The notes: generated by a model from the sequence alone, not told the origin. A stretch of DNA of 64,000 bases from Balanoglossus misakiensis (GCA_040954595.2 CM082580.2:1054001-1118000), one strand, 5' to 3'. Shown: positions 1-13,560, counted from the first letter of the stretch. Translations and numbers: made by a program.

Positions 1-114
1 AAATCATATCGAAAAGAATCTATTTCAATTCGTTCATATCTGAAATATGATAATACGAATATGCATGTTTTATTCGCCATATATGAACACCAATGAAAAG
101 TTATGTTTCCAGCT

Positions 115-168
115 TAGGTATCGGTGGATTTGAACCACCTGACATCAGAAGACGCCTCCAGAATACCT
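115..168 (-). other. tRNA-like fold, D-arm missing
   Basis: On the minus strand this 54-nt stretch can fold with a 7-bp acceptor-like stem (AGGTATT with GATACCT, one G-T pair), a 6-bp hairpin (GGCGTC with GATGTC) and a perfect T-arm (GGTGG, loop TTCAAAT, CCACC). The T-arm matches the polymerase III B box. There is no room for a D-arm. It may be a decayed tRNA-derived SINE head, a mitochondrial-type tRNA remnant or chance. No anticodon can be assigned with confidence. Confidence 0.3.
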
Positions 169-240
169 TTAAATTGGTTGCATAATTTTCATGTGAATGT
201 TCATAATATAGCGAGTGATTAATCCCTAATTTATTGTTTT

Positions 241-267
241 GGGGGGGGGGGGGTGGGGGGGGGGGGG
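241..267 (+). repeat. poly-G run
   Basis: Twenty-seven bases, all G except one T at 254. It could form a G-quadruplex and is prone to length error in assembly. Confidence 0.95.
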
Positions 268-340
268 AGTTCAAGTAGCATATCTTGCAGGCCAATTTGA
301 AACAATGTGTCATGTGGTTAAACTGAAAGAAATTAACCAA

Positions 341-1490
341 TATAGTTTCAGCTCTTTTTGAAACAAGGTGTCATTTGGTTGAACAATGGGCCAGTCAAAA
401 TAGCATCTGCTAATTATGCACACAATAGTGTGATGGGTTAGTGGGTTAAGTTTACTTTTACCTTAGCGTTATATAACACACTATCGTGTACATAATCTCG
501 CAGAGCTCATTCACAATTGTTTTAAAATAAAGCAAGATAACTACATGTATGATAACACACATCTAATTTACGCGCCTAAAGGGCAGTTAAAAAACCTCAT
601 ACCAATTACAAAAGAGGGAAAAAAAACTGTCCTCTCCTCCTCTCACCCCATGATCTAAGCTAAATTTGGAATTTGGATGGGGTGGGGAGGTTAAGCTAAC
701 CTAACATTGTGCTAACATTTTCTGCCTGTCTGTCGCGTACAATGTGTCGATGCGCGAATACAATCACGGGTACCGTTGCTAGAAATTCCACCGAATAACG
801 ATGCTGACGAGTATTATCTATCTGAGAAATAATAGCATGTTATTCATAAAATATACACATTAACCAATGAATGAACCAACATGATTATTAGACCTTGGAC
901 ACTTATTTAACATTTTATCATTATTATACCTCTGTCATCATCATCAATATTAACACCCTTTTTATACTTAATATCACCATAAGCCATCACCACAATTATT
1001 AATCGTTATTATACCCTTGCACAATTGTTACCCTTATTAAACCCGACACAGTTATTACTATTATTATACCCTTCTCATTCATATACCCATTATAACCTGT
1101 GTACACAAGCCATCATCATATTATAAACCCGTTATACCTTTATACCACATTTGTTACCCTAATATTATTCCCTTCATACAAGCAACCGTTGTTACCCCTT
1201 TATAACCTGTGTACACTCAAATTTTACCATAAAACCATCATCACATTTGTAACCCTTTTATTAAACCAAATTCAAATTTGTTCACCGTTATTATACCATA
1301 CACATTTCGGAACCTATTATCATACCCTGCACAAAGCCATTGCTGTTAACCTAATTTTAAAACAAGTAATCACTACCAATTATTAACCCGATTTATTGGA
1401 CTATTAAGTTTTATATTACGATCACCTCGTTTTGTACGTCTATATTACTCTATCTTATAATTTTGGTCAATAGGATATTATGTTGAAACT
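341..1490. other. AT-rich spacer, no gene seen
   Basis: No coding frame or RNA gene is convincing here. From about 900 to 1390 the sequence is dominated by degenerate runs around the words TTATTATACCC and TTTGTTACCC, which look like an old short-period repeat. Confidence 0.6.
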
Positions 1491-1496
1491 CCACTT

Positions 1497-2010
1497 CTCC
1501 ATTCTTCCACTTCTCCATCCTTTAGGTTGACGCTCCATCCATCCATCCATCAAAGTTTATATTAGTAGGTTGACTATGGTTGACTCTCCGCTCCATCCTC
1601 CCATCAAATTTTACGTTAGTTGGTTGATTATGGTGTTACCAGTGTGCCCTACAGGAAAGAAAAAGAGGAAAAAACAGAGAAAAAACTCCACTTCTCCATC
1701 CTTCCACTTCTCCATCCTTTAAGTTGACGCTCCGCGGCACCATCCATCCATCAAAGTTTATATTTTAGTAAGTTGACTATGGTTGACGCTCCGCTCCATC
1801 CATCCATCAAAGTTTATATTAGTAGGTTGACTATGGTTGACGCTCCGCTCCATTCATCCATCAAAGTTTATATTAGTAGGTTGACTATGGTTGACGCTCC
1901 CCTCCATCCATCCATCAAAGTTTATATTAGTAGGTTGACTATGGTTGACACTCCGCTCCATCCATCCATCAAATTTTACGTTAGTAGGTTGATTATGGTG
2001 TTACCATTGG
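1497..2010 (+). repeat. 54-bp tandem repeat
   Basis: Units contain GGTTGACTATGGTTGACGCT followed by a CCATCC run and AAAGTTTATATTAGTA. Four adjacent units are clear from about 1775 to 1990. A similar but shorter stretch at 1500-1680 ends with the same GATTATGGTGTTACCA tail and an A/G-rich run, so unit plus tail was itself duplicated. Because 54 is a multiple of three, the array stays open in one frame (a repeated TMVDAPLHPSIKVYISRL reading). That follows from the period and is not evidence of a protein. Confidence 0.88.
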
Positions 2011-2130
2011 GGCCTACAGGGAAAAAAAGAAAAAAAAGAGAAAAGAAGAGAAAAAAAGAAAGAAAGAAAGAAAGAGAGAGAGAAGGAGAAGAGTACCGGT
2101 GGGACCTACAAAAAAAAAAGAATGAAAGAA
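2011..2130 (+). repeat. polypurine tract
   Basis: The stretch is almost entirely A and G, with GAAA and GA runs between about 2019 and 2094. It follows the 54-bp array and repeats the A/G-rich tail seen at 1660-1685. Such tracts can form triplex DNA; whether this one does is not known. Confidence 0.85.
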
Positions 2131-5019
2131 TTAAATGCATGAAATCAATGATAATAATAGGATTAATTTGGCAAGCCAGCCCAACCCAACATACTGCGGG
2201 TCAAGGGGTACATATCGTCAATTAATGAAAAAAAAATAAAGTGCAACAAACATTGGCTAGGTCAAAGCAGTTCCTATGGATACCAGAGAGTGCCAATGCT
2301 GTATCTGCTATGTATATAGGAAAGCAGATCAAAGGTCACCAAGAGCTCACCCAAAATTGTCAACAAATGTTTCTTCCAAAATTATCAGTGTAAAATGAAA
2401 AACAAGACTTCTGGCTCTATTGGTTAACCTGGTAATTAGGTGTTCCAGCCCTCAAAATTTGAAGGCGTTATCTGCTGTGCATGCCAAGGCAGGGAAAATA
2501 GGTTTAAGGTAACCAAAGCTAACAAAAATGTCAGAAAAAAATGTGATCGCATACTGGTGAATGTTCAAGAAAACCCAGACTCAAAGCTTCATTATCTAGT
2601 CTACAATTACGTAAGCACATATTTATAAGGTTATCATTGGTCAAGAAATTCAGCAAAAAAATTAAGTCCAATAGTAGAGCATGTTCATAAAAAATTCAAC
2701 CTGTAACAATATGGGTAAGCTCAGCATTAGATATTCACATATTTAATAAGCTCAACATTGGTCCAGTGGATTCCAAATGTAACAAAAAAAGCTAAGTCCC
2801 ATACTTGTCCATATACATCAAAAACCAAACCTCTAGTGCTATTAGTCTAGTCGCCATAAGATATTCAGAAAAGAATACAGGTGCCAAACTTAGGACAAAG
2901 TTCAATGCCAATATTATCAAACAATTTGGGTTATGTCCTGGCAGCAGTACTATTCGTGTGAAAAATAAATCATCACTGTTTTGCTTTTCAACAAGAGGCA
3001 TATCCACGAATAATTAAGTTCTGAAAAAAAAATGGATCAAAGTACATGCGAAAGTTGCCAAAAAATGCAACGTATTCTGGTCATATGGTGACTCGTATCT
3101 ATAAAAAGAATTGGTGTGCAATCAAAGTTTTTAATCAGAATTCATAAAATCCAATTTGGCTTCAATAAACTTTAATTAAGTTCTGAAAGATCTGGATCAA
3201 AAGACAAATGAAAGTTGCCTAAAAATTTGTATTATTAAGTGTTGGAAAAACTGGATTAAAGGACATGTGCAATATGCCAAAAATGGTAACATATTCTGGT
3301 CATATAGTGAGTCATATACATATAAATAATGTTTGTGCTATCAATGAGTAGGCCATAAATAGGAAATCTTAGTTTTAAATCGTTGTTCAGAAAATCCAAT
3401 TTGGCTCCAATAAGGTTTAACCAATCACAATTCACTTGAAAACTTGATTAGAAAAAGTGTTTTAATGATATTTTTCAAAAATCTAATAAGGAATTCTAAG
3501 TCACATGACTACTAGCAATATTACAGTCAAACTTTGAACTGCACAGTATATTCGAACTTGATTGTCCCTGTAGTTTTGGAAAAGAACTGTCATCTTTTAA
3601 AGGTTATCAGAAAATCCAATATGGCCACCCTGAAGAAGACAATTAAAGGAACATGCAGCATTACAGGGACCAAAGCAGTTAGCATGGTTCCAACAGAAAG
3701 CAAACTCTGTATCTGTTGTGGATGCTTAGAAATGGTAGGTAAGCCAGAGGTCACGGAAATTTGTGGCAACAAATTTTGACATCAAACTGATCAGTGTTCA
3801 ACAAAAAAACAGACTTTTATTCTCAATTGGTTAACTAGAAAAAGCTTATGTACACAACTTTTGTGTTAAAGTTTAATACTTTATTAGGTGTTTAAGGCCT
3901 AAAAATCTGAAGGCTGTATCTGTTGTGCAGGCCAGGTTATGGGAAAGTACATCAAAGGTCATTGCCAAAATTATCAAAATATTTGGGTTATGTCCTGGCA
4001 GCAGTAGTACTCTTTGAACAAAATCATGACTGTTGAGCTTTTTATCAAGAGCCATATCCACATAAAATTAAGTTATGGAATTACTGGATCAAAGGACATG
4101 CGAGAGTCACCAACAAATTGTTTAATCAAATACTGAAAAAAAACTGGATCAAAGAACATATGAAAGTTGTCAAAAAATGTAACATATTCTAGTCATATGG
4201 TGACTCGTATCCACAGAAAGAATTTGTGTGCTTTCAATGAGTAGGATAAAAAAAGGAATTTTAGCTTTTAATCGGAGTTCAGAAAATCCAATTTGGCTCT
4301 GATAAGGTTAAACCAATCACAATTCACTTGAAAACTTGATTAGAAAAAGATTTTCGTAATTTTTGAATGAGATTTTTAAAAAATCCAATAAGGCACCAAA
4401 AGTCACATGACCACTAATGATATTTTATCAAACTTTCAACCGCACAGTAAATTAGAACTTGATTGGCCCTGTAGTTTATGAAAATGTCAACCTTTAAAGC
4501 TTATTAGAAAATCCAATATGGCCGCCATGAAGAAGACAATTACAACTAAAAGTAGCATTGGAGGGACCAAGGTGTTAAGCATGGTTCAAACAGAAAGCAG
4601 AGGCTGTGTCTGTTGTGGATGCCCAGAAATGGTAAAGTACGCCAGAGGTGAGGCAAAATGTGCCAACAAAATTTGATACCAAACTGATCAGTGTCCAACA
4701 AAAAGCAGACTTCTACGCTTTATTGGTTAACTTTAAATAGCTCATATACATAATTAGTGTGTTAAAGTTAACACATGCACTTCATTAGGTGTTCCAGTCC
4801 TCTAAATTTACAAGTGACCTATTGGTCAAATGAGCTCTGCTGACCTTAACAGTGTAACCTGGGCGATGATATGAATACCCTAGGTTTTAATTCATAACAA
4901 TTGTATTCTATTGAACAAAACCAAACATAGACATCACAAGTATTTATCCAAATTCAGCTTGATTCATTGCACTAAAGAAAGAAAGAATTGAATTCTAAAG
5001 AACAACATCAAAAGGAAGT

Positions 5020-6030
5020 ACCAATGTTCTAATTTGCATATTCATGACCCCATCAAAATTCCAATAAAACAAAATCAGGTAGGGGCACCATAACACACAT
5101 TCTACCAAATTTCAACTCCATCGTACATGTATTTAGGGAGAAGATTTTTTTACCAAAAATTCTATTTTTAGATCTAATTTGCATATTTATGACCCCATCT
5201 AATCCAAATTAGCAAAATCAGGTAGGGGCACCATAACACACATTCCTACTAAATTTCAGCGCCATCGTACATGTAGTTAGGGAGAAGAAGATTTTTGACC
5301 AAAAATTCTATTTTTAGATCTAATTTGCATATTTATGACCCAATCAAATCCAAATTAACAAAATCAGGTAGGGACACTATAACACACATTCCTACTAAAT
5401 TTCAGCTCCATCGTACAAATAGTTAGGGAGAAGAAGATTTTTTACCAAAAATTATATTTTTAGATCTAATTTACATATTCATGACCCGATCATATCCAAA
5501 TTTATAAAATCAAGTACGGGCATCATAACACACATTCCTACCATATTTCAGCTCCATCGTACATGTAGTTAGGGAGAAGAAAATGTTTGACCAAAAATTA
5601 TATTTTTAGATCTAATTTGCATATTTATGACCCCATCAAATCCAAATTTACAAAATCAGGTAGGGGCACCATAACACACATTCCTACCAAATTTCAGCTC
5701 CATTGTACATGTAGTTATGGAGAAGAAGATTTTTTACCAAAATTCTATTTTTAGATCTAATTTGCATATTTATGACCCCATCAAATCCAAATTTACAAAA
5801 TCAGGTAGGGGCACCATAACACACATTCCTGCCAAATTTCAGGTCCATTGCACATGTAGTTGTGGAGAAGAAGATTTTTACCAAAAGTTCTATTTTTAGA
5901 TCTAATTTGCATATTCATGACCCCATCAAATCCAAATTAACAAAATCAGTTAAAGGCACCATAACACACATTCCAACCAAATTTCAGCTAAATATGCCCA
6001 GTTGTTTTAAAGAAGAAGATTGAAATACAA
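5020..6030 (+). repeat. 146-bp tandem array
   Basis: The word GATCTAATTTGCATATT or a close variant starts at 5171, 5317, 5463, 5609, 5754 and 5899, giving a period of 145-146 bp. Units also share ACCATAACACACATTCC and a CCATCGTACATGTAGTTA-type word. The array is followed by a GAC/GACGGAC-rich tract, as are the other two arrays of this type. Confidence 0.92.
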
Positions 6031-6475
6031 CAAGTTGACGGACGACAGACGACTGACGACAGACGACGGACGACGGACGGACACTTATCAACCTACTGCT
6101 ACAGCTCGGCTGACACAAGTGACAGCAGAGCTAAAAATCAGGTAGGGACACCATAACACACATTCCTACCAAATTTCAGCTCCATCGTACATGTAGTTAG
6201 GGAGAAGAAGATTTTTTTACCAAAAATTTTATTTTTAGATCTAATTTGCATATTCATGACCCGATCAAATCCAAATTAACAAAATCAGTAAGGGCACCAT
6301 AACACACATTCTAACCAAATTTCAGCTAAATATGCCAAGTAGTTTTATAGAAGAAGATTGAAATACCAAAAGTTGACGGACGACGGATGACGGACGACAG
6401 ACGACGGACAGACATTTATCAACCTACTGCTACAGCTCGGCTGACACAAGTGACAGCAGAGCTAATAAAAGCTGT
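6031..6475 (+). repeat. GACGGAC tract and partial 146-bp units
   Basis: A tract of GACGGACGACAGACGAC type (about 6036-6083) leads into a conserved word (CAACCTACTGCTACAGCTCG). One and a half more 146-bp units follow, then a second GACGGAC tract (about 6374-6413) with the same following word. The pairing of minisatellite and GACGGAC tract looks like the end of a dispersed repetitive element rather than local drift. Confidence 0.8.
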
Positions 6476-7289
6476 ATCTGCTGTGCATGCCAAGTTTTGG
6501 AAATGTAGATCAAGGGTCATTGCCAAAATTATCAAAATATTTGGGTTATGTCCTGCCAGAGTAGTACTCATGTGAACAAAATCATGACTGTTGTGCTTTT
6601 TAACAAGAGACATATCAATGTACAATTAAGTTCTGAAAGATCTTGATCAAAGGGAAAATGAAAGTTGCAAAAAATTGTATAATTAAGTGTTAAAAAAAGG
6701 ATCAATGGACATGTGAAAGTTGACAAAAAAATTTAACATTCTGGTCTTATGTTGACTCTATCCATAAAAAGGCTTGGTGTGCTATCATTCAGTAGCCTAC
6801 AAATAGGAAATTTTAGTTTTTAATCGGAGTTCAGAAAATCCAATTAGGCTTCAATAAGGTTTAACCAATCACATTTTACGCGAAAGCGTGATTAAAAAAA
6901 GATTTTGGAAATTTTTCATAGGATTTTTCAAAAATCCATAATAAATCCAAATTCACATGAACACTAACAATATTATTTTAAAAAATTGGAACGTACAGTA
7001 AATTAGAACTTGATTGGCCTTGTAATTTTTGAAAAAAAATGTCAACTTTTAAAGGTTATCAGAAAATCCAATATGGCCACCATGAAGAAGACAATTAAAA
7101 GAACATGCAGCATCACAGGGGCCAAAGCAGTTAGCATGGTTCCAACAGAAAGCAAACTCTGTATCTGTTATGGATTCTTAGAATGGTAGGTAAGCCAGAG
7201 GTCACGGAAATTTGTGCCAACAAATTTTGATATCAAACTGATAAGTGTCCAACAAGAACCAAACTTCTAAGCTCAATTGGTTAACTTTA

Positions 7290-7640
7290 AATAGGATTTA
7301 AGTAGATCATGGCCAAAATTATCAAAATATTTGGGTTATGTCCAGGCAGCAATAGTACTCATGTGTACAAAATCATGACTGTTGTGCTTTTTAACAAGAG
7401 ACATATCCAAGTAGATCAAGGGTCATGGCCAAAATTATCAAAATATTTGGGTTATGTCCTGGCAGCAATAAAACTCATGTGAACAAAATCATGACTGTTG
7501 TGCTTTTTAACAAGAGACATATCCAAGTAGATCAATGGTCATTGCCAAAATTATCAAAATATTTGGGTTATGTCCTGGCAGCAGTAGTACTCTATGAACA
7601 AAATCATGACTGTTGAGCTTTTTATCAAGAGCCATATCCA
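7290..7640 (+). repeat. 116-bp module, 3 copies
   Basis: Three copies of the module with TTATCAAAATATTTGGGTTA and AAAATCATGACTGTTG, about 116 bp apart, inside one 0.9-kb unit. Confidence 0.9.
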
Positions 7641-9319
7641 CATAAAATTAAGTTATGGAATTACTGGGTCAAAGGACATGCGAGAGTTGCCAACAAATTG
7701 TTTAATCAAGTTTTGAAAAAACTGGATCAAAGGACATGTGAAAGTTGCCAAAAAATGTAACGTATTCTAGTCATATGGCGACTCGTATCCATAAAATTAA
7801 TTTGTGTGCTTTCAATTAGTAGGCTAGAAATAGGAAATCTTAGTTTTTAATCAGTGTTCAGAAAAATCCAATTTGGCTCCAATAAGGTGACACCAATCAC
7901 AATTCACTTGAAAACTTGATTAGAAAAAGATGTTCTGTAATTTTTTAATGAGATTTTTAAACAATCCAATTAGGCACCCAAAGTCACATGACCACTAATG
8001 ATATTTTTGTCAAACTTTCAACCCTACAGTAAACTAGAATTTGATTTGCCCTGTAGTTTATGAAAATGTCAACTTTTAAAGGTTATTAGAAAATCCAATA
8101 TGGCCACCATGAAGAAGACAATTAGAGCTACAAGCAGCATTGGAGTGGCCAAAGCGGTTAGCATGGTTCCAACAGAAAGCAAAGGCTGTATCTGTTGTGG
8201 ATGCCTAGAAATGGTAAAGTATGCCAGAGGTGATGCAAAATGTGCCAACAAAATTTGATACCAAACTGATCAATGTCCAACAAAAAGCAGACTTCTACGC
8301 TTTATTAGTTAACTTTAAATAGCTTATATACATAATTATTGTGTTAAAGTTAATACATGTACTTCATTAGGTGTTCCAAGCCTCTAAATTTAAAAGCTGT
8401 ATCTGCTGTACATGCCAAGTTATGGGAATGTAGATCAAAAGTTACTGCCAAAATTATCAAAATATTTGGGTTATGTCCTGGCAGCAGTAGTACTCATGTG
8501 AACAAAATCACGACTGTTGTGCTTTTTAACAAGAGGCATATCAACGTAGAATTAAGTTCTGAAAGATCTGGATCAAAAGACGAATGAAAGTTGCAAAAAA
8601 ATAGTATAATTAAGTGTTGAAAAAATGGATGAAAGGACATGTGAAAGTTGATAAAAATTGTTTAACATATTCTGGACTTATGGTGACTCGTATCCATAAA
8701 AAGGATTGGTGTGCTATCATTCAGTAGCCTTGAAATAGGAAATTTTAGTTTTTAATCGGAGTTCAGACAATCCAATTTGACTTCAATAAGGTTTAACCAA
8801 TCACAATTCACTTGAAAGCTTGATTAAAAAAGATTTTGGAAATTTTTCATGAGTTTTTGAAAAAATCCATAATGAATCCAAATTCACATGACCACTATTA
8901 ATATAATTGAAAAAAAAATGGAACGGCCAGTAAATTAGAACTTGATTGGCCCTGCAGTTTAGAAAAAAATGTCCACTTTTACAGATTATCAGAAAATCCA
9001 ATATGGCCGCCATGAAGAAGACCCAACTATAAGCAGCATTGGAGTGACCAAAGTGGTTAGCATGGTTCCAACAGAAAGCAAAGGCTGTATCTGTTATGGA
9101 TGCTGAGAAATGGTAAGTAAGCCAGAGGTCAGGCAAATTTGTGCCAACAAATTTTGACATCAAACTGATAAGTGTCCAACAAGAACCAAACTTCTAAGCT
9201 CAATTGGTTAACTTTAAATAGGATAAGTACATAATGATTGTGTTAAAAATTAATACTTCATTAGGTGTTCCAGTCCTCTAAATTTGAAAGCCGTATCTGC
9301 TGTGCATGGCAAGTTATGG

Positions 9320-12300
9320 GAAAGAAGATCATGGCCAAAATTATCAAAATATTTGGGTTATGTCCTGGCAGCAATAGTACTCATGTGTACAAAATCATGA
9401 CTGTTGTGCTTTTTAACAAGAGACATATCCAAGTAGATCAAGGGTCATGGCCAAAATTATCAAAATATTTGGGTTATGTCCTGGCAACAATAAAACTCAT
9501 GTGAACAAAATCATGACTGTTGTGCTTTTTAACAAGAGACATATCCAAGTAGATCAAGGGTCATGGCCGAAATAATCAAAATATTTGGGTTATGTCCTGG
9601 CAGCAATAAAATTCATATGAACAAAATCATGACTGTTGTGCTTTTTAACAAGAGACATATCCAAGTAGATCAAGGGTCATTGCCAAAATTATCCAAATAT
9701 TTGGGTTATGTCCTGGCAGCAATAAAACTCATGTGAACAAAATCATGACTATTGTGCTTTTTAACAAGAGACATATCCAAGTAGATCAAGGGTCATTGCC
9801 AAAATGATCAAAATATATGGGTTATGTCCTGGCAGCAATAAAACTCATGTGAACAAAATCATGACTGTTGTGCTTTTTAACAAGAGACATATCCAAGTAG
9901 ATCAAGGGTCATTGCCAAAATTATCAAAATATTTGGGTTATGTCCTGGCAGCAATAAAACTCATGTGAACAAAATCATGACTGTTGTGCTTTTTAACAAG
10001 AGACATATCCAAGTAGATCAAGGGTCATTGCCAAAATTATCAAAATATTTGGGTTATGTCCAGGCACCAATAGTACTCATGTGAACAAAATCATGACTGT
10101 TGTGCTTTTTAACAAGAGACATATCCAAGTAGATCAAGGGTCATTGCCAAAATTATCAAAATATTTGGGTTATGTCCAGGCAGCAATAGTACTCATGTGA
10201 ACAAAATCATGACTGTTGTGCTTTTTAACAAGAGGCATATCCAAGTAGATCAAGGGTCATTGCCAAAATTATCAAAATATTTGGGTTATGTCCAGGCAGC
10301 AATAGTACTCATGTGAACAAAATCATGACTGTTGTGCTTTTTAACAAGAGACATATCCAAGTAGATCAAGGGTCATTGCCAAAATTATCAAAATATTTGG
10401 GTTATGTCCAGGCAGCAATAGTACTCATGTGAACAAAATCATGACTGTTGTGCTTTTTAACAAGAGACATATCCAAGTAGATCAAGGGTCATTACCAAGA
10501 TTATCAAAATATTTGGGTTATGTCCTGGCAGCAATAAAACTCATGTGAACAAAATCATGACTGTTGTGCCTTTTAACAAGAGACATATCCAAGTAGATCA
10601 AGGGTCATTGCCAAAATTATCAAAATATTTGGGTTATGTCCTGGCAGCAATAAAACTCATGTGAACAAAATCATGACTGTTGTGCTTTTTAACAAGAGAC
10701 ATATCCAAGTAGATCAAGGGTCATTGCCATGATTATCAAAATATTTGGGTTATGTCCTGGCAGCAATAAAACTCATGTGAACAAAATCATGACTATTGTG
10801 CTTTTTAACAAGAGACATATCCAAGTAGATCAAGGGTCATTGCCAAAATGATCAAAATATATGGGTTATGTCCTGGCAGCAATAAAACTCATGTGAACAA
10901 AATCATGACTGTTGTGCTTTTTAACAAGAGACATATCCAAGTAGATCAAGGGTCATTGCCAAAATTATCAAAATATTTGGGTTATGTCCTGGCAGCAATA
11001 AAACTCATGTGAACAAAATCATGACTGTTGTGCTTTTTAACAAGAGACATATCCAAGTAGATCAAGGGTCATTGCCAAAATTATCAAAATATTTGGGTTA
11101 TGTCCAGGCACCAATAGTACTCATGTGAACAAAATCATGACTGTTGTGCTTTTTAACAAGAGGCATATCCAAGTAGATCAAGGGTCATTGCCAAAATTAT
11201 CAAAATATTTGGGTTATGTCCAGGCAGCAATAGTACTCATGTGAACAAAATCATGACTGTTGTGCTTTTTAACAAGAGACATATCCAAGTAGATCAAGGG
11301 TCATTGCCAAAATTATCAAAATATTTGGGTTATGTCCAGGCAGCAATAGTACTCATGTGAACAAAATCATGACTGTTGTGCTTTTTAACAAGAGACATAT
11401 CCAAGTAGATCAAGGGTCATTACCAAGATTATCAAAATATTTGGGTTATGTCCTGGCAGCAATAAAACTCATGTGAACAAAATCATGACTGTTGTGCCTT
11501 TTAACAAGAGACATATCCAAGTAGATCAAGGGTCATTGCCAAAATTATCAAAATATTTGGGTTATGTCCTGGCAGCAATAAAACTCATGTGAACAAAATC
11601 ATGACTGTTGTGCTTTTTAACAAGACACATATCCAAGTAGATCAAGGGTCATTGCCATGATTATCAAAATATTTGGGTTATGTCCTGGCAGCAATAAAAC
11701 TCATGTGAACAAAATCATGACTGTTGTGCTTTTAACAAGAGACATATCCAAGTAGATCAAGGGTCATTGCCAAAATTATCAAAATATTTGGGTTATGTCC
11801 AGGCAGCAATAGTACTCATGTGAACAAAATCATGACTGTTGTGCTTTTTAACAAGAGACATATCCAAGTAGATCAAGGGTCATTACCAAGATTATCAAAA
11901 TATTTGGATTATGTCCTGGCAGCAATAAAACTCATGTGAACAAAATCATGACTGTTGTGCCTTTTAACAAGAGACATATCCAAGTAGATCAAGGGTCATT
12001 GCCAAAATTATCAAAATATTTGGGTAATGTCCTGGCAGCAATAAAACTCATGTGAACAAAATCATGACTGTTGTGCTTTTTAACAAGAGACATATCCAAG
12101 TAGATCAAGGGTCATTGCCAAGATTATCAAAATATTTGGGTTATGTCCTGGCAGCAATAAAACTCATGTGAACAAAATCATGACTGTTGTGCTTTTTAAC
12201 AAGAGACATATCCAAGTAGATCAAGGGTCATTGCCAAAGTTATCAAAATATTTGGGTTATGTCCTGGCAGCGACAAAACTCATGTGAACAAAATCATGAC

Positions 12301-12675
12301 TGTTGTGCTTTTTAACAAGAGACATATCCAAGTAGATCAAGGGTCATGGCCAAAATTATCAAAATATTTGGGTTATGTCCTGGCAACAATAAAACTCATG
12401 TGAACAAAATCATGACTGTTGTGCTTTTTAACAAGAGACATATCCAAGGGATCAAGGGTCATTACCAAGATTATCAAAATATTTGGGTTATGTCCTGGCA
12501 GCAATAAAACTCATGTGAACAAAATCATGACTGTTGTGCTTTTTAACAAGAGACATATCCAAGTAGATCAAGGGTCATTGCCAAAATTATCAAAATATTT
12601 GGGTTATGTCCTGGCAGCAGTAGTACTCTTTGAACAAAATCATGACTGTTGAGCTTTTTATCAAGAGCCATATCC
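9320..12675 (+). repeat. 116-bp satellite array, about 29 copies
   Basis: GTAGATCAAGGGTCAT starts at 9433, 9549, 9665, 9781 and 9897 and continues at 116-bp steps almost without break. Unit variants recur in order. The AAAATGATCAAAATATATGG variant at 9781 returns at 10825, exactly nine units later. The caggcacc variants at 10013 and 11057 are also nine units apart. The TACCAAGATT variants at 10477 and 11405 are eight apart, so the second block lost one unit. The period is not a multiple of three, so frames through the array are accidental. Confidence 0.95.
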
Positions 12676-13204
12676 ACATAAAATTAAGTTATGGAATTAC
12701 TGGATCAAAGGACATGCGAGAGTCGCCAACAAATTGTTTAATCAAATACTGAAAAAAAACTGGATCAAAGAACATATGAAAGTTGTCAAAAAATGTAACA
12801 TATTCTAGTCATATGGTGACTCGTATCCACAGAAAGAATTTGTGTGCTTTCAATGAGTAGGATAAAAAAAAGGAATTTTAGCTTTTAATCGGAGTTCAGA
12901 AAATCCAATTTGGCTCTGATAAGGTTAAACCAATCACAATTCACTTGAAAACTTGATTAGAAAAAGATTTTCGTAATTTTTGAATGAGATTTTTAAAAAA
13001 TCCAATAAGGCACCAAAAGTCACATGACCACTAATGATATTTTATCAAACTTTCAACCGCACAGTAAATTAGAACTTGATTGGCCCTGTAGTTTATGAAA
13101 ATGTCAACCTTTAAAGCTTATTAGAAAATCCAATATGGCCGCCATGAAGAAGACAATTACAACTAAAAGTAGCATTGGAGGGACCAAGGTTCCAACAGAA
13201 AGCA

Positions 13205-13560
13205 GACCCCATCAAAATTCCAATTAACAAAATCAGGTAGGGGCACCATACCACACATTCCTACCAATTTTCAGCTCCATCGTACATGTAGTTAGGGAGA
13301 AGAAGATTTTTTTACCAAAAATTTTATTTTTAGATCTAATTTGCATATTCATGACCCGATCAAATCCAAATTAACAAAATCAGGTAAGGGCACCATAACA
13401 CACATTCCAACCAAATTTCAGCTAAATATGCCAAGTAGTTTTATAGAAGAAGATTGAAATACCAAAAGTTGACGGACGACGGATGACGGACGACAGACGA
13501 CGGACAGACATTTATCAACCTACTGCTACAGCTCGGCTGACACAAGTGACAGCAGAGCTA
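13205..13560 (+). repeat. 146-bp units plus GACGGAC tract, second copy
   Basis: Copy of the 6240-6470 arrangement: about one and a half 146-bp units, then the GACGGAC tract (about 13469-13510) and the conserved CAACCTACTGCTACAGCTCG word. At its left edge the 0.9-kb unit is cut mid-sequence at about 13204 (after CCAACAGAAAGCAGA), which marks a recombination or insertion junction. Confidence 0.82.

Noticed and set aside
1773-2225. 150-codon frame over the 54-bp repeat as a repetitive protein
   Set aside because: The repeat length is a multiple of three, so openness is expected. The frame then runs into the polypurine tract, and no splice or start context supports it.
7425-12652. Plus-strand frames reading MAKIIKIFGLCPGS and similar
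   Set aside because: They have the 116-bp satellite period and change frame with each unit; no independent coding evidence.
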